This document shows, piece after piece, positions 18,478 to 33,202 of a DNA stretch of 64,000 nucleotides. Source of the DNA: Streptomyces marinisediminis (GTDB lineage Bacteria; Actinomycetota; Actinomycetes; Streptomycetales; Streptomycetaceae). A model generated the notes under the pieces. The model was not told the origin of the DNA, did no database searches, and saw only the letters and a list, made by a program, of their open reading frames with translations. The position numbers and the translations under genes are program-made. Position 1 is the stretch's first letter; each line of letters starts with the position of its first letter. Location: the NCBI RefSeq assembly GCF_026262575.1, contig NZ_JAPKFL010000003.1, positions 124,001 through 188,000 on the forward strand, in the 5' to 3' direction.

Positions 18478-20364
18478 GTGGCTGACGTACCTGCCGATCT
18501 TGCCGCAGTGTGGCCACGTGTTCTCGAACACCTCCTCGGCGACGGGCAGGGAATCGAGGCCAAGGACCAGCGCTGGCTGCGGGACTGCCAGCCGCTGGTG
18601 CTCGTCTCCGGCACCGCGCTGCTCGGCGTGCCGAACGAGTACGCCAAAGGAGTGCTGGAGGGCCGCCTCGCCCCCCTGATCAGCGACGCGCTCAGCCGCG
18701 AGTGCCAGCAGCCGATCCGGCTCGCGATCACCGTCACCGGCCCAGCGCCCGAGCCGGGCCCGGCCCCGGCCCCCGTACCCGAGCAGCGCTCCCCGCACCA
18801 CCCCGGCCCGGGCGGCGGGCACCCGGGGCCGCCGCCCGCCGCTCCGCGGTACGACGAACCCGCGCGCTACGACGACCAGCAGCGCTACGAGGAGCCGCCG
18901 CGCTACGAGGAGCCCGCGCGGTACGACGAGAGCCCCCGCTACGAGGAGGCGCCGCGCTACGACGACGCCCCCCGGTACGACGAGACGGGACGATACGAGG
19001 AGCCGGCACCGGCGCGCTACGACGACCAGCGCGAGCTGCCCACCGCGCGCGCCGCCTACCCCTCCTACCCGCACGCCCCGCAGCCGCAGCACCAGCGCGG
19101 CGCCTGGCCCCGGGCGGAACCGGACGGCTGGGCGCCACCGCGCGAGCCCTACCCGCCGCAGCACCCGTACGGCGGGCGCCCGCAGCCCGGCTACGACCAG
19201 CAGCCGGGCGGGTACGACCAGCGGCAGCCCCCGCCTCCCCGGTTCGACGAGCCGCCCCAGCTCCCCGCCCCCAGCGGCGCCCCCGGCCCGCTCGCCGCGC
19301 AACCGGCGCCCGCGACCGGGCCCGGCGAGCCGACGGCCCGGCTGAACCCCAAGTACCTCTTCGACACCTTCGTCATCGGCGCCTCCAACCGCTTCGCCCA
19401 CGCAGCGGCCGTCGCCGTCGCCGAGGCCCCGGCCAAGGCGTACAACCCGCTGTTCATCTACGGCGAGTCCGGGCTGGGCAAGACGCACCTGCTGCACGCC
19501 ATCGGCCACTACGCCCGCAGCCTCTACCCGGGGACGCGGGTGCGCTACGTGAGCTCGGAGGAGTTCACCAACGAGTTCATCAACTCCATCCGCGACGGCA
19601 AGGCGGACGCGTTCCGCAAGCGCTACCGCGACATGGACATCCTGCTGGTGGACGACATCCAGTTTCTGGCGCAGAAGGAGTCCACGCAGGAGGAGTTCTT
19701 CCACACCTTCAACACGCTGCACAACGCGAACAAGCAGATCGTGCTGTCCAGCGACCGGCCGCCGAAGCAGCTCGTCACGCTGGAGGACCGGCTGCGCAAC
19801 CGCTTCGAGTGGGGGCTGATCACCGACGTCCAGCCGCCCGAGCTGGAGACGCGCATCGCGATCCTGCGCAAGAAGGCCGTGCAGGAGCAGCTCAACGCGC
19901 CGCCGGAGGTCCTGGAGTTCATCGCCTCCCGCATCTCCCGCAACATCCGCGAGCTGGAGGGCGCGCTCATCCGGGTGACGGCCTTCGCCAGCCTCAACCG
20001 CCAGCCGGTGGACCTCGGGCTGACCGAGATCGTCCTCAAGGACCTCATTCCCGGGGGCGAGGACGCGGCGCCGGAGATCACCGCGGCCAACATCATGGCC
20101 TCGACGGCCGACTACTTCGGGCTGACCGTGGACGACCTGTGCGGCTCCTCCCGCAGCCGGGTCCTGGTCACCGCGCGCCAGATCGCGATGTACCTGTGCC
20201 GGGAGCTGACGGACCTGTCGCTGCCGAAGATCGGCGCGCAGTTCGGCGGCCGGGACCACACCACGGTGATGCACGCCGACCGCAAGATCCGCGCGCTCAT
20301 GGCCGAGCGGCGCTCGATCTACAACCAGGTCACGGAGCTGACCAACCGCATCAAGAACGGCTGA
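18478..20364 (+). CDS. dnaA: Chromosomal replication initiator DnaA
   Basis: The protein has 628 residues, longer than the usual 450-510 because of domain II. Domain I is at about 1-90 ([20 protein letters not shown]). Domain II (about 95-290) is Pro-rich and contains ten RY[DE][DE]xx hexapeptides from residue 124 to about 186. Domain III is AAA+ ([23 protein letters not shown], Walker [10 protein letters not shown], Walker [11 protein letters not shown], sensor LSSDRPP). Domain IV binds DNA ([41 protein letters not shown]). GTG 18478 (VADVPADL) is chosen over the in-frame ATG at 18331, which lies in the regulatory region. It initiates replication at the adjacent oriC. Confidence 0.97.
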   Translation: MADVPADLAAVWPRVLEHLLGDGQGIEAKDQRWLRDCQPLVLVSGTALLGVPNEYAKGVLEGRLAPLISDALSRECQQPIRLAITVTGPAPEPGPAPAPVPEQRSPHHPGPGGGHPGPPPAAPRYDEPARYDDQQRYEEPPRYEEPARYDESPRYEEAPRYDDAPRYDETGRYEEPAPARYDDQRELPTARAAYPSYPHAPQPQHQRGAWPRAEPDGWAPPREPYPPQHPYGGRPQPGYDQQPGGYDQRQPPPPRFDEPPQLPAPSGAPGPLAAQPAPATGPGEPTARLNPKYLFDTFVIGASNRFAHAAAVAVAEAPAKAYNPLFIYGESGLGKTHLLHAIGHYARSLYPGTRVRYVSSEEFTNEFINSIRDGKADAFRKRYRDMDILLVDDIQFLAQKESTQEEFFHTFNTLHNANKQIVLSSDRPPKQLVTLEDRLRNRFEWGLITDVQPPELETRIAILRKKAVQEQLNAPPEVLEFIASRISRNIRELEGALIRVTAFASLNRQPVDLGLTEIVLKDLIPGGEDAAPEITAANIMASTADYFGLTVDDLCGSSRSRVLVTARQIAMYLCRELTDLSLPKIGAQFGGRDHTTVMHADRKIRALMAERRSIYNQVTELTNRIKNG

Positions 20365-20449
20365 CGCCGGGCCGCGGCGATGGACAGCGGCGCGCTTGGT
20401 TTCCCGAACCGGGGCGTTCCGGTCCGAAAAACTTCCGGACAAGGCGGCA

Positions 20450-21030
20450 CCGCATCGAGCCACTCCCGGAGCAGGGTGCTCCCTGCTCCGGGCCTCCGGG
20501 CCGCAGGGCTCCCCGCGGCGGAGGGCTCCCGGGTCTCCACCGGAACGGGAGCGCTCCGGGATCGAGGCGTACCCGGAACAGGCACTCCCGGGCCAGACCG
20601 CTCCCGCCCCGCGACTCCTCCGGGCCGAAGGGCTTCCGCGCCGGAGGACTCCCGGACCGAGGCGGTGCGTGCCGGTGCGCTCCCGGGGCAGGGCTCCCGC
20701 TCGGAGTGCTACCGCGCCGAGGTGCCCCTGGGCACAGGCACTCCTACGCCGAGGCGCCCCCGGACGGACGCCCCAGGGCGTCGGGCTCACCCCGGACCCC
20801 GGCCGACGGGGCACGCCCGGACCACGGCACACCCGGAGCACAGCACCTCCGGGCCGGAGGGCTCCCGGCCGAGATGTGCCTACGTCGAGGTGACCCGGGC
20901 AGAAGGCGCTGCTGCGGCGAGGTACTCCCGGCCGGGGCGCTACCGGGCCGGGCCTCCCGGTCGGTGTGGGAACCCCGGGACCGCGGGACTTCCGGGGCCG
21001 GGGCACTCCCGGAGCGGGGCTTGGGCGCAG
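20450..21030. repeat. Degenerate short-period GC-rich array left of the DnaA boxes
   Basis: Words such as GCACTCCCGG, GGCTTCCGCG, GACTCCCGG, GGGCTCCCG and GTGCTACCG recur at spacings of mostly 14-18 bp along about 580 bp. Frames in both directions are open across it because the composition is biased, but no frame has a recognisable protein, ribosome-binding site or Streptomyces codon pattern. I read it as non-coding. Confidence 0.6.
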
Positions 21031-21032
21031 AG

Positions 21033-21070
21033 CGTCGCACACCGGGCCACCGCCGGCCCGGTGTGCGACG
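21033..21070. terminator. Hairpin at the boundary of the oriC array, possible dnaA terminator
   Basis: The arms CGTCGCACACCGGGCC (21033-21048) and GGCCCGGTGTGCGACG (21055-21070) form a perfect 16-bp stem with a 6-base loop. It lies 670 bp past the dnaA stop, between the array and the DnaA boxes. Confidence 0.6.
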
Positions 21071-21907
21071 TTCCGCTGGCCCGCCTCCGCCCTGCCGCCG
21101 CCGTCACCGCGCGGCCCGTGCACGCGGCGGGTGGCCGGGCCCGGGGAGTCGTCGCGGCCGCGAAGTGCCGACGTTCCGGTGGCCGCCCGGCGGCCGGGGC
21201 GTTCGAATCCGCTCCCGGAAGGCGCCTGTGTCCACAAGTCAGCGGTTCAACGAGCGTCCACACCCTGGGGACCGGGGAGTTGTCCCGACGGCGTCCACAG
21301 CGGCACCGCTCCAGGAGGACTCCGGGCAGGTCGGAGGGATGGGGAAATGTGTACGCGGGGACTCCACAGGCTGTGGACGACGGGGGGCTCGTCAACCGCC
21401 GTCCGCCGTTGTCCACGGGCCGCCCACAGGATGAGGCGGGTTGTCCCCAGCTTCTCCACACCCCTGTCCACTGTTCGACAACGCGACGCGCCCTCTCACC
21501 GGTCAGAGTGAAAGCGGTCACACGAAGCTGCTGGATTGGGCTGTTGAGAACCTGGGTAAAACTGGGGACGGAGCTGTGCAGAAGTACGCCTCGCCTGTGT
21601 ACCGGCTGTGCACAGTCCTCCGGCGTCCACAGGACAGCCGTCTTCGTCCACCGCCGCGCCCACAGGCCCGGTGGACAAAATTCGCGCGCTGACCTGCGAG
21701 AACGCGGTTATCCCCGGAATCCACAGCACCTACTACTGAGACCACAGAGATAAGCCGGTGAACTGGTCTCGAAGTCGGTGCTGTGCACAACTCGGCTCCG
21801 AGCCGCTCCGGGCCGCCCGGTACGACTTGCGCCCGAGCCGCACCGGCTGTCAGCCGCGTGCGTCAGACTGGACCCCGGCAACCAGCAACAGCAGGAGGCG
21901 GCTGAAG

Positions 21908-23038
21908 GTGAAGATCCGGGTAGAGCGCGATGTCCTGGCGGAGGCGGTGGCGTGGGCGGCCAAGAGCCTTCCCGCCCGTCCGCCGGTGCCGGTCCTCGCC
22001 GGCCTGCTGCTGAAGGCGGAGGAAGGCGCGCTGAGCCTTTCCGGGTTCGACTACGAGGTCTCCGCCCGCGTCTCGGTCGAGGCCGACGTCGAGGAGGAGG
22101 GCACCGTTCTCGTCTCCGGCAAGCTGCTCGCCGACATCAGCCGCGCCCTGCCCAACCGCCCGGTGGAGATCTCCACAGAGGGTGTACGGGTGAGCGTCGT
22201 CTGCGGTTCCTCCCGCTTCACCCTGCACACCCTGCCGGTGGAGGAGTACCCGGCGCTGCCACAGATGCCCTCGGCCACCGGCACCGTGCCCGGCGAGGTG
22301 TTCGCCTCCGCCGTGTCCCAGGTGGCCATCGCCGCGGGCCGGGACGACACGCTGCCGGTGCTCACCGGCGTCCGCATCGAGATCGAGGGCGACACGGTCA
22401 CGCTGGCCTCCACCGACCGCTACCGCTTCGCGGTGCGCGAGTTCCTGTGGAAGCCGGAGACGCCGGACGCTTCCTCGGTCGCCCTGGTGCCCGCCAAGAC
22501 GCTCCTGGAGACGGCCAAGGCGCTCAGCAGCGGTGACCACGTCACGCTGGCGCTGTCCGGCTCGGGGGCGGGCGAGGGCCTGATCGGCTTCGAGGGCGCG
22601 GGCCGCCGTACGACGACGCGGCTGCTCGAGGGCGACCTGCCGAAGTACCGCACGCTCTTCCCCACCGAGTTCAACTCGGTGGCCACCATCGAGACGGCTC
22701 CGTTCGTGGAGGCCGTCAAGCGCGTGGCCCTCGTCGCGGAGCGCAACACGCCGGTGCGGCTCAGCTTCGAGCAGGGCGCGCTCACCCTGGAGGCCGGTTC
22801 CAGCGACGACGCACAGGCTGTGGAGCGGGTCGACTGCGCGCTGGAGGGCGACGACATCTCCATCGCCTTCAACCCCGGATTCCTGCTGGAAGGCCTGAGC
22901 GCGATCGACTCCGCCGTCGCCCAGCTCTCCTTCACCACCTCCACCAAGCCCTCGCTGCTGCGGGGCAAGCCGGCGGTGGACGCCGAGGCCAACGACGCCT
23001 ACAAGTACCTGATCATGCCGGTGCGGCTGAGCGGCTGA
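21908..23038 (+). CDS. dnaN: DNA polymerase III beta subunit (sliding clamp)
   Basis: This 376-residue clamp begins KIRVERDVLAEAVAWAAKSLPARPPVPVLAGLL and ends YKYLIMPVRLSG (the conserved P-M-R-L C-terminus). It contains the three clamp domains. GTG 21908 follows AGGAGGCGG. It encircles DNA as the polymerase processivity factor. It lies directly downstream of the oriC DnaA boxes, so its promoter is within the origin. Confidence 0.97.
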   Translation: MKIRVERDVLAEAVAWAAKSLPARPPVPVLAGLLLKAEEGALSLSGFDYEVSARVSVEADVEEEGTVLVSGKLLADISRALPNRPVEISTEGVRVSVVCGSSRFTLHTLPVEEYPALPQMPSATGTVPGEVFASAVSQVAIAAGRDDTLPVLTGVRIEIEGDTVTLASTDRYRFAVREFLWKPETPDASSVALVPAKTLLETAKALSSGDHVTLALSGSGAGEGLIGFEGAGRRTTTRLLEGDLPKYRTLFPTEFNSVATIETAPFVEAVKRVALVAERNTPVRLSFEQGALTLEAGSSDDAQAVERVDCALEGDDISIAFNPGFLLEGLSAIDSAVAQLSFTTSTKPSLLRGKPAVDAEANDAYKYLIMPVRLSG

Positions 23039-23282
23039 GCGGCTGGGGCCCGGGCGGCCCCCGCCGGCGTCCGCGCGTCCCGGCGGGGCGCGCGGCGGTC
23101 GGGCGGCCCCCGGTCCCGGGGCGCGGTCGCGCACCCGCATGAGGCTCAGGCGAGCGCGCCGGGCCCACAGCCGTGCACCGCTCCCGCGGCGTAGGCTCGG
23201 AGACGGCCGGGCCGCCACGTCCGCCCGGCCGGCGTCCCGACGCACCGCACGGCACTGGAAACACGGCAAGGAGAGCCCACTG

Positions 23283-24215
23283 ATGGAGCTCGGTCTCATC
23301 GGCCTCGGCAAGATGGGCGGCAACATGCGCGAGCGCATCCGCCGCGCCGGCCACACCGTCATCGGATACGACCGCAATCCCGACCTCGCCGACGTCCACA
23401 GCCTGCGCGAGCTGGTGGACCGGCTGCCGGGGCCGCGCGTGGTGTGGGTGATGGTGCCGGCCGGTGAGCCCACGCAGGCCACGGTCGACGAACTGGCCCG
23501 ACTCCTGTCGCCCGGCGACGTCGTGGTGGACGGCGGCAACTCGCGCTGGACGGACGACGAGAAGCACGCCGCGGAGCTCGCGGAGCGCGGCATCGGCTTC
23601 GTGGACTGCGGCGTCTCCGGAGGCGTGTGGGGCCTGGAGAACGGCTACGCGCTCATGTACGGCGGCTCCGCGGACGACGTGGCGAAGGTGCAGCCGGTCT
23701 TCGACGCGCTGAAGCCGGACGGCGACTTCGGCGCGGTGCACGCGGGCAAGGTCGGCGCCGGACACTTCGCCAAGATGGTCCACAACGGCATCGAGTACGC
23801 CATGATGCAGGCCTTCGCCGAGGGGTGGGAGCTGCTGGAGGCGGTCGACTCGGTGACGGACGTGCGCGAGGTGTTCCGGTCCTGGCGCGAGGGCACCGTC
23901 ATCCGGTCCTGGCTGCTCGACCTGGCGGTCAACGCGCTCGACCAGGACCAGCACCTGGGCAAGCTGCGCGGCTACGCACAGGACTCCGGCGAGGGCCGCT
24001 GGACGGTCGAGGCGGCCATCGACCACGCGGTGCCGCTGCCGGCGATCACCGCCTCGCTCTTCGCCCGCTTCGCCTCGCGGCAGGACGACTCGCCGCAGAT
24101 GAAGATGATCGCCGCGCTGCGCAACCAGTTCGGCGGCCACGCGGTCACGGCCAAGAGCGACGACCTGGGCGCCGACGCGCCGGGCGCCGACGTTCCCCCG
24201 CCCGTCAACGGCTGA
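23283..24215 (+). CDS. gnd: 6-phosphogluconate dehydrogenase, decarboxylating (short GndA-like form)
   Basis: A 310-residue enzyme with N-terminal Rossmann motif [13 protein letters not shown], the substrate-binding VDGGNSRW and [21 protein letters not shown], and the catalytic KxxHNG segment [14 protein letters not shown]. It oxidises 6-phosphogluconate to ribulose 5-phosphate with reduction of NAD(P). It is the short form (about 300 residues) found in actinobacteria, Bacillus YqeC and others. ATG 23283 has AAGGAG upstream. Its insertion between dnaN and recF is a conserved actinobacterial feature; no replication role is known. Confidence 0.93.
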   Translation: MELGLIGLGKMGGNMRERIRRAGHTVIGYDRNPDLADVHSLRELVDRLPGPRVVWVMVPAGEPTQATVDELARLLSPGDVVVDGGNSRWTDDEKHAAELAERGIGFVDCGVSGGVWGLENGYALMYGGSADDVAKVQPVFDALKPDGDFGAVHAGKVGAGHFAKMVHNGIEYAMMQAFAEGWELLEAVDSVTDVREVFRSWREGTVIRSWLLDLAVNALDQDQHLGKLRGYAQDSGEGRWTVEAAIDHAVPLPAITASLFARFASRQDDSPQMKMIAALRNQFGGHAVTAKSDDLGADAPGADVPPPVNG

Positions 24216-24241
24216 TCCGGAGTACGAGGCTGCCGCTCCCC

Positions 24242-25357
24242 ATGCATGTCGCGCACCTGTCGCTGGCCGACTTCCGCTCCTATCCCCGGGCCGAGGTGCC
24301 GCTCGCCCCGGGGGTGACGGCGTTCGTTGGCCCGAACGGCCAGGGGAAGACCAATCTGGTGGAGGCCGTCGGCTACCTGTCCACGCTCGGCAGCCACCGG
24401 GTGGCGTCGGACGCGCCGCTGGTGCGGATGGGAGCCGAGCGGGCCGTGGTGCGGGCGGCCGTGACCCAGGGCGAACGCCAGCAGTTGGTCGAGTTGGAGA
24501 TCAACCCCGGGCGGGCCAACCGGGCGCGGATCAACCGCTCCTCGCAGGTGCGGCCGCGCGACGTGCTGGGCATCGTGCGGTCGGTGCTGTTCGCGCCGGA
24601 GGACTTGAGCCTGGTCAAAGGCGACCCGGGCGAACGGCGGCGCTTCCTGGACGAGCTGGTCACCGCGCGGGCCCCGCGCATGGCCGGGGTGCGGTCCGAC
24701 TACGACCGGGTGCTCAAGCAGCGCAACTCCCTGCTGAAGTCGGCGGCGATGGCGCGGCGCCACGGCGGCCGGTCGCTGGACCTGTCGACGCTGGACGTGT
24801 GGGACCAGCACCTGGCCCGGGCGGGCGCCGAGCTGCTCGCGCAGCGGTACGCGCTCGTCGCGGACCTGGAGCCGTTGGCCGACAAGGCGTACGAGCAACT
24901 CGCGCCCGGTGGCGGGCCGTTGGCGCTGGAGTACCGCAGCCCGGCCACCGGCGGTTCGCGGGAGGAGCTGTGCGAGCGACTGCTCGCGGCGCTCGACGAG
25001 GCGCGGCGGCAGGAGATCGAGCGCGGCGTGACGCTGGTGGGCCCGCACCGTGACGACCTGGTGCTGCGGTTGGGCCGGATGCCGGCGAAGGGGTACGCGA
25101 GCCACGGGGAGTCCTGGTCCTACGCCCTGGCGCTGCGGCTGGCCTCCTACGAGCTGCTGCGGGCGGAGGGCAACGAGCCAGTGCTCCTGCTGGACGACGT
25201 CTTCGCCGAGTTGGACGCGCGACGCCGGGAACGGCTGGCGGAGTTGGTGGCTCCGGCCGAGCAGGTGCTGGTGACGGCCGCCGTCGCGGAGGACGTGCCC
25301 CAGGCGCTGTCCGGCACGCGGTTCACGGTGGCCGAGGGCGAGGTGACCCCGGCATGA
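24242..25357 (+). CDS. recF: DNA replication and repair protein RecF
   Basis: A 371-residue SMC-like ATPase with Walker [16 protein letters not shown] (about 30-44), the ABC signature-like [16 protein letters not shown] and Walker [16 protein letters not shown]. It starts [14 protein letters not shown], typical of the family. It loads RecA on gapped DNA with RecOR. The start is 26 bp after gnd, and the stop overlaps the next ATG (ATGA, 25354-25357). Confidence 0.96.
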   Translation: MHVAHLSLADFRSYPRAEVPLAPGVTAFVGPNGQGKTNLVEAVGYLSTLGSHRVASDAPLVRMGAERAVVRAAVTQGERQQLVELEINPGRANRARINRSSQVRPRDVLGIVRSVLFAPEDLSLVKGDPGERRRFLDELVTARAPRMAGVRSDYDRVLKQRNSLLKSAAMARRHGGRSLDLSTLDVWDQHLARAGAELLAQRYALVADLEPLADKAYEQLAPGGGPLALEYRSPATGGSREELCERLLAALDEARRQEIERGVTLVGPHRDDLVLRLGRMPAKGYASHGESWSYALALRLASYELLRAEGNEPVLLLDDVFAELDARRRERLAELVAPAEQVLVTAAVAEDVPQALSGTRFTVAEGEVTPA

Positions 25358-25998
25358 GCGATTCCGGTGCACACCGCCCCGGCGCGGGCCGTCCCGCCGC
25401 CTCCGGTGCGGCCGGCCCTCCGGGCGAGTCCGGTGCGTCCGGTACGTCCGGTGCCGCCGGGGGCCCGGGAGCCGACGGCGGCACCGGAGGCGGGGGAGCC
25501 GACACCGGGCACGCCGCCGAGGCGATGCCGCCGCCGTCCGGTGTGGACCTGGCCCGGGTGGCGCTGCGGGCGGCCAAGGAGCAGGCCCGGGCGCGGGGCG
25601 AGGCCACTCGGCAGAAGCAGCAGGCTCGGCGCGGCGGGTTGCGCTCGGGCGCGCGCCGGGATGGCCGCGACCCCTTGCCGCTGGGGGCGGCCCTGGAGCG
25701 GCTCACGGTGGAGCGGGGCTGGGAGATGCCCATGGCCGTCGGCGGAGTGATGGGCCGGTGGGAGCACATCGTGGGGGAGAAGAACGCCGAACACTGCCGA
25801 CCGGAGCGGTACGACGAGGACTCCCGGGTGCTGACGGTGCGCTGTGACTCCACGGCGTGGGCCGCGGAGCTGCGTCGACTCGCTCCGCAACTGGTGCGCC
25901 GACTTAACGACGATCTGGGTCAGGGCACGGTGACGCTGATCAAGGTGCTGGCCCCGGGTGGAGGTGGCCCCCGGTACGGGCCGCTACGCGTGCGCTGA
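25354..25998 (+). CDS. dciA: DciA-type replicative helicase loader (DUF721)
   Basis: A 214-residue protein. Residues 1-60 are Gly/Ala/Ser-rich and disordered. A basic helix follows ([25 protein letters not shown]). The DUF721/DciA domain spans about 110-205 ([68 protein letters not shown]). DciA is the ancestral DnaB helicase operator in bacteria without DnaC/DnaI. It is coupled to recF by a 4-bp overlap. A parS site begins 2 bp after the stop. Confidence 0.9.
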   Translation: MSDSGAHRPGAGRPAASGAAGPPGESGASGTSGAAGGPGADGGTGGGGADTGHAAEAMPPPSGVDLARVALRAAKEQARARGEATRQKQQARRGGLRSGARRDGRDPLPLGAALERLTVERGWEMPMAVGGVMGRWEHIVGEKNAEHCRPERYDEDSRVLTVRCDSTAWAAELRRLAPQLVRRLNDDLGQGTVTLIKVLAPGGGGPRYGPLRVR

Positions 25999-25999
25999 C

Positions 26000-26013
26000 G
26001 TTTCACGTGAAAC
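26000..26013. promoter_or_regulatory. parS: parS centromere site 5
   Basis: A perfect GTTTCACGTGAAAC just after dciA. Confidence 0.94.
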
Positions 26014-26255
26014 CAGCGCGGGCCACACGCCTCGTGCGTCGTCGCGCCCCTTCGCCCGCCCCTCGGGGCGCCTCGGTCCTCATCCGCACGGTTGGCGACC
26101 CCAGTCGAACCCTACGAACGGACCACGGAGAGCACCCTTCGCCTGCGAAATGCGGGTCGCCGCGAGCGAGAACCGTCGGGCGTGCGGTGTCGGGTGCGTG
26201 GTGTCGGCAGTTTCAGGCAGGGCGGTGGTCGGCCGTTTCCCGTGGACCGACGGTC

Positions 26256-26269
26256 GTTTCACGTGAAAC
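26256..26269. promoter_or_regulatory. parS: parS centromere site 6 (upstream of gyrB)
   Basis: A perfect GTTTCACGTGAAAC. Confidence 0.94.
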
Positions 26270-26450
26270 AGAGGGTGGGAAAGTGACCCCGGTCACGGTA
26301 GCGGAGCGTTGACACGGCGAAGCGCTGAGCGCCCCCGTGAGCCCTTTGACGCCCCGGGGCGCATATGGGGAGTCGGACGCGGTGCCCCCAGGGCGGCACA
26401 TGGGGACTCAGGCACCGGCAAACCCCCATTCATGTCAGCGCTACCGGTAG

Positions 26451-28646
<2,196 letters not shown>

Positions 28647-28689
28647 GTCGGCCCGGACCGCCGCCGTCAGAAAGGGACTGTGAACAGCA

Positions 28690-31350
<2,661 letters not shown>

Positions 31351-31353
31351 GGC

Positions 31354-32016
31354 GTGAGCGGGACCTCGGGCGGTGCGGGCGGTGCGGGCCGCACGGAGCA
31401 GGGCTCGGCGCCCGGCGGCGGTGCGGACTCGGCGGGGCGGCCCGGCTACCAGGGCCGGCCCCGGACGAGCGGGACGGCGGTGACCTCGGGCGGGCAGCCG
31501 TCGGCCCAGCCGCACCATCCGCCGCAGGCGTACCCGGCGCCGGGCGGGTACGGCCCCGGGGCGCAGCGCTCCGGGGAGGACCCGGAGCAGGCGGGCGGCG
31601 CGTCCGCCCTGCGCAAGCCGCGCACGGGCGCGCGCACGGTCCCCCGCACCCGCAAGGCGCGGCTGCGGGTGGCCAAGGCCGACCCGTGGTCGGTGATGAA
31701 GGTCAGCTTCCTGCTCTCCATCGCCCTGGGCATCTGCACGATCGTGGCGGTGTCCGTGCTGTGGATGGTGATGGACGCCATGGGCGTCTTCACCACCATC
31801 GGCGACACCATCTCCGACGCGACCGCCTCCCCCGACGGCGGCGGCTTCGACCTGGAGACGGTGCTCTCCCTCCCGCGCGTGCTGCTGTTCACGTCGATCA
31901 TCGCCGCGATCGACGTCGTCCTGGCCACCGCGCTGGCCACGCTGGGCGCGTTCATCTACAACCTGTCGGCCGGCTTCGTCGGCGGTGTGGAGCTGACGCT
32001 GGCGGAGGACGAGTAA
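31354..32016 (+). CDS. DUF3566 transmembrane protein
   Basis: A 220-residue protein, the Streptomyces counterpart of mycobacterial Rv0007, encoded right after gyrA. Residues 1-95 are Gly/Pro/Ser-rich. The DUF3566 domain has two membrane helices: VMKVSFLLSIALGICTIVAVSVLWMVM and LLFTSIIAAIDVVLATALATLGAFIYNL. The C-terminus VGGVELTLAEDE is highly conserved in the family. The function is not established; Rv0007 has been linked to the divisome. GTG 31354 is 3 bp after gyrA, so it is in the gyr operon. Confidence 0.92.
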   Translation: MSGTSGGAGGAGRTEQGSAPGGGADSAGRPGYQGRPRTSGTAVTSGGQPSAQPHHPPQAYPAPGGYGPGAQRSGEDPEQAGGASALRKPRTGARTVPRTRKARLRVAKADPWSVMKVSFLLSIALGICTIVAVSVLWMVMDAMGVFTTIGDTISDATASPDGGGFDLETVLSLPRVLLFTSIIAAIDVVLATALATLGAFIYNLSAGFVGGVELTLAEDE

Positions 32017-32085
32017 GCCCAGGCCGCACGGGCGGGAACCGATTTTGGGCCTGCGCCGAAGTGCGCTAATCTTTCGGTGCGGCGC

Positions 32086-32159
32086 GGGGCTATAGCTCAG
32101 ACGGTTAGAGCGCTTCCCTGATAAGGAAGAGGCCACAGGTTCAAGTCCTGTTAGCCCCA
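32086..32159 (+). tRNA. tRNA-Ile (anticodon GAT)
   Basis: The acceptor GGGGCTA pairs with TAGCCCC. The anticodon stem CTTCC/GGAAG encloses CTGATAA (GAT), and the T-arm has GGTTCAAGTCC. CCA is not encoded. The position after gyrA is conserved in actinobacteria. Confidence 0.97.
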
Positions 32160-32164
32160 CGTGA

Positions 32165-32194
32165 ACGCCCCCGGTCGGTGACGACCGGGGGCGT
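32165..32194 (+). terminator. Terminator after tRNA-Ile
   Basis: The arms ACGCCCCCGGTCG and CGACCGGGGGCGT form a 13-bp stem with a 4-base loop (GTGA), 6 bases after the tRNA. No T-run follows, as is common in Streptomyces. Confidence 0.85.
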
Positions 32195-32350
32195 CGTGCT
32201 GTGTGCCGCCGCTCCGCCCCGGCGCCGGGCGTACCCGGCCCGCCGGGCGTGGCCTCGCCGTCAGCTCGGCGTACGTCGGGGGTTACTTGGCGGTTGGGTA
32301 TCATCGGGCCGCAGTAGGGTCTCGACGTCGTTGAAGGACGAGGTAACGCC

Positions 32351-32485
32351 GTGAAGAAGCTTTTCCTGTTCGCGCTTGCCGCCATCGGCGGACTCCTCGT
32401 GTACCGCCAGATCCAGGCGGACCGTGCCGAGCAGGACCTGTGGACGGAGGCCACCGACTCCGTGCCCGCCGGCCCGGCTGTGTGA
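32351..32485 (+). CDS. DLW-39 family mini-protein
   Basis: A 44-residue protein starting VKKLFLFALAAIGGLLVYRQ (one short membrane helix), then QADRAEQDLWTEATD, which holds the DLW motif that names the family, and ending PAGPAV. The GTG is preceded by a GAGG. It is conserved downstream of the gyrA-linked tRNA-Ile in actinobacteria; the function is unknown. A strong hairpin follows at 32511-32550. Confidence 0.9.
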   Translation: MKKLFLFALAAIGGLLVYRQIQADRAEQDLWTEATDSVPAGPAV

Positions 32486-32510
32486 GTCCGCAGCAACCCC
32501 GTACGCAGTT

Positions 32511-32550
32511 CGCGCGAGAGCCCCGGCCGCCCGGCCGGGGCTCTCGCGCG
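32511..32550 (+). terminator. Terminator after the DLW-39 gene
   Basis: A 19-bp perfect stem (CGCGCGAGAGCCCCGGCCG and complement) with a 2-base loop, 25 bases after the stop. Confidence 0.85.
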
Positions 32551-33202
32551 TCCCGGGACCGGGTGCCCGGAACGCGTGGGCGGCCGCCCAAGAGAGGGCG
32601 TCGTGCGCATCGAGGGGCGCGCGGCGGGGCGAGGGCCGTCGTCGCGCACCGCGGGCCGCCCGCGCGGGCGGCGTGGCCCCGGTGGCCGAGTGGGTGGAGT
32701 GGCGGCCGCCGGGCCCGACGGCCGCGCCGCGGTGTGCCGGGTGGCGTTGCCGCCGGAGGCGCCCGTTTCGCCACGGCGGCGTTGTTCCCGCCCGCGGTGG
32801 GGCGGCGCCCGCCTCGGGCTCCCAGGTGACGGCGCGCGGCGGGGCCGCCACCGGCGGGGCCGCCACGGCACGGAAGTGTGCGGGTGCGAAGTTGCGGAGC
32901 GCGGGTCCGGCGGTGGGGTGACGCACCGGACACACGCCGTGGCCATGGCCGGGGCCCGTGAGGGTTAGCGGGCGCGACGGCGACGGGCCCGGCGGCGACA
33001 GGAGCACGGCCCGGCGCGCAGCCCGGCGTGGACCGCTGCCCGAGGGCGGGCGGCGGCGGGTGCGGGGGACAGGGCAGGATGGTCCCCGTGGGCGGCGGCG
33101 AACGTGTCGCCGACGGCGCGCGTCGGCGGCACGGGGAAGCCGCGCGGCAGACGGCCGGAGCCCGCCGGGAACGGCACGAGGGACGGGACGAGGGGGCGGC
33201 GC
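32551..33202. other. GC-rich intergenic region
   Basis: About 650 bp between the DLW-39 terminator and the next secreted-protein gene. Several frames are open because of composition, but none has a recognisable product or ribosome-binding site. I see no RNA gene. Confidence 0.5.

Larger units (their letters stand above)
20365..21907. other. oriC: Origin of replication oriC (dnaA-dnaN intergenic)
   Basis: This is a 1543-bp gene-free region. Its left part (about 20450-21030) is a degenerate GC-rich array of CTCCCG/CTACCG-like words spaced mostly 14-18 bp. A 16-bp hairpin at 21033-21070 closes it. The right part holds DnaA boxes, consensus TTGTCCACA with 0-2 mismatches: 21228-21236, 21254-21262, 21291-21299, 21360-21368, 21372-21380 (reverse), 21409-21417, 21441-21449, 21452-21460, 21464-21472, 21623-21631, 21670-21678 (reverse), 21717-21725 and 21782-21790 (reverse, TGTGCACAA). 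Orientation and spacing vary, as in known Streptomyces origins. No obvious AT-rich unwinding element is visible; the least GC-rich stretch is about 21530-21590. Confidence 0.92.

Noticed and set aside
20380..21753. Open frames on both strands through oriC (up to 949 codons)
   Set aside because: They exist because the array and DnaA-box region lack stops by composition; no ribosome-binding site or known domain. The region is the origin.
26234..26247. Possible seventh parS (GTTTCCCGTGGACC)
   Set aside because: Three mismatches, including both sides of the palindrome; probably a decayed site not bound well by ParB.
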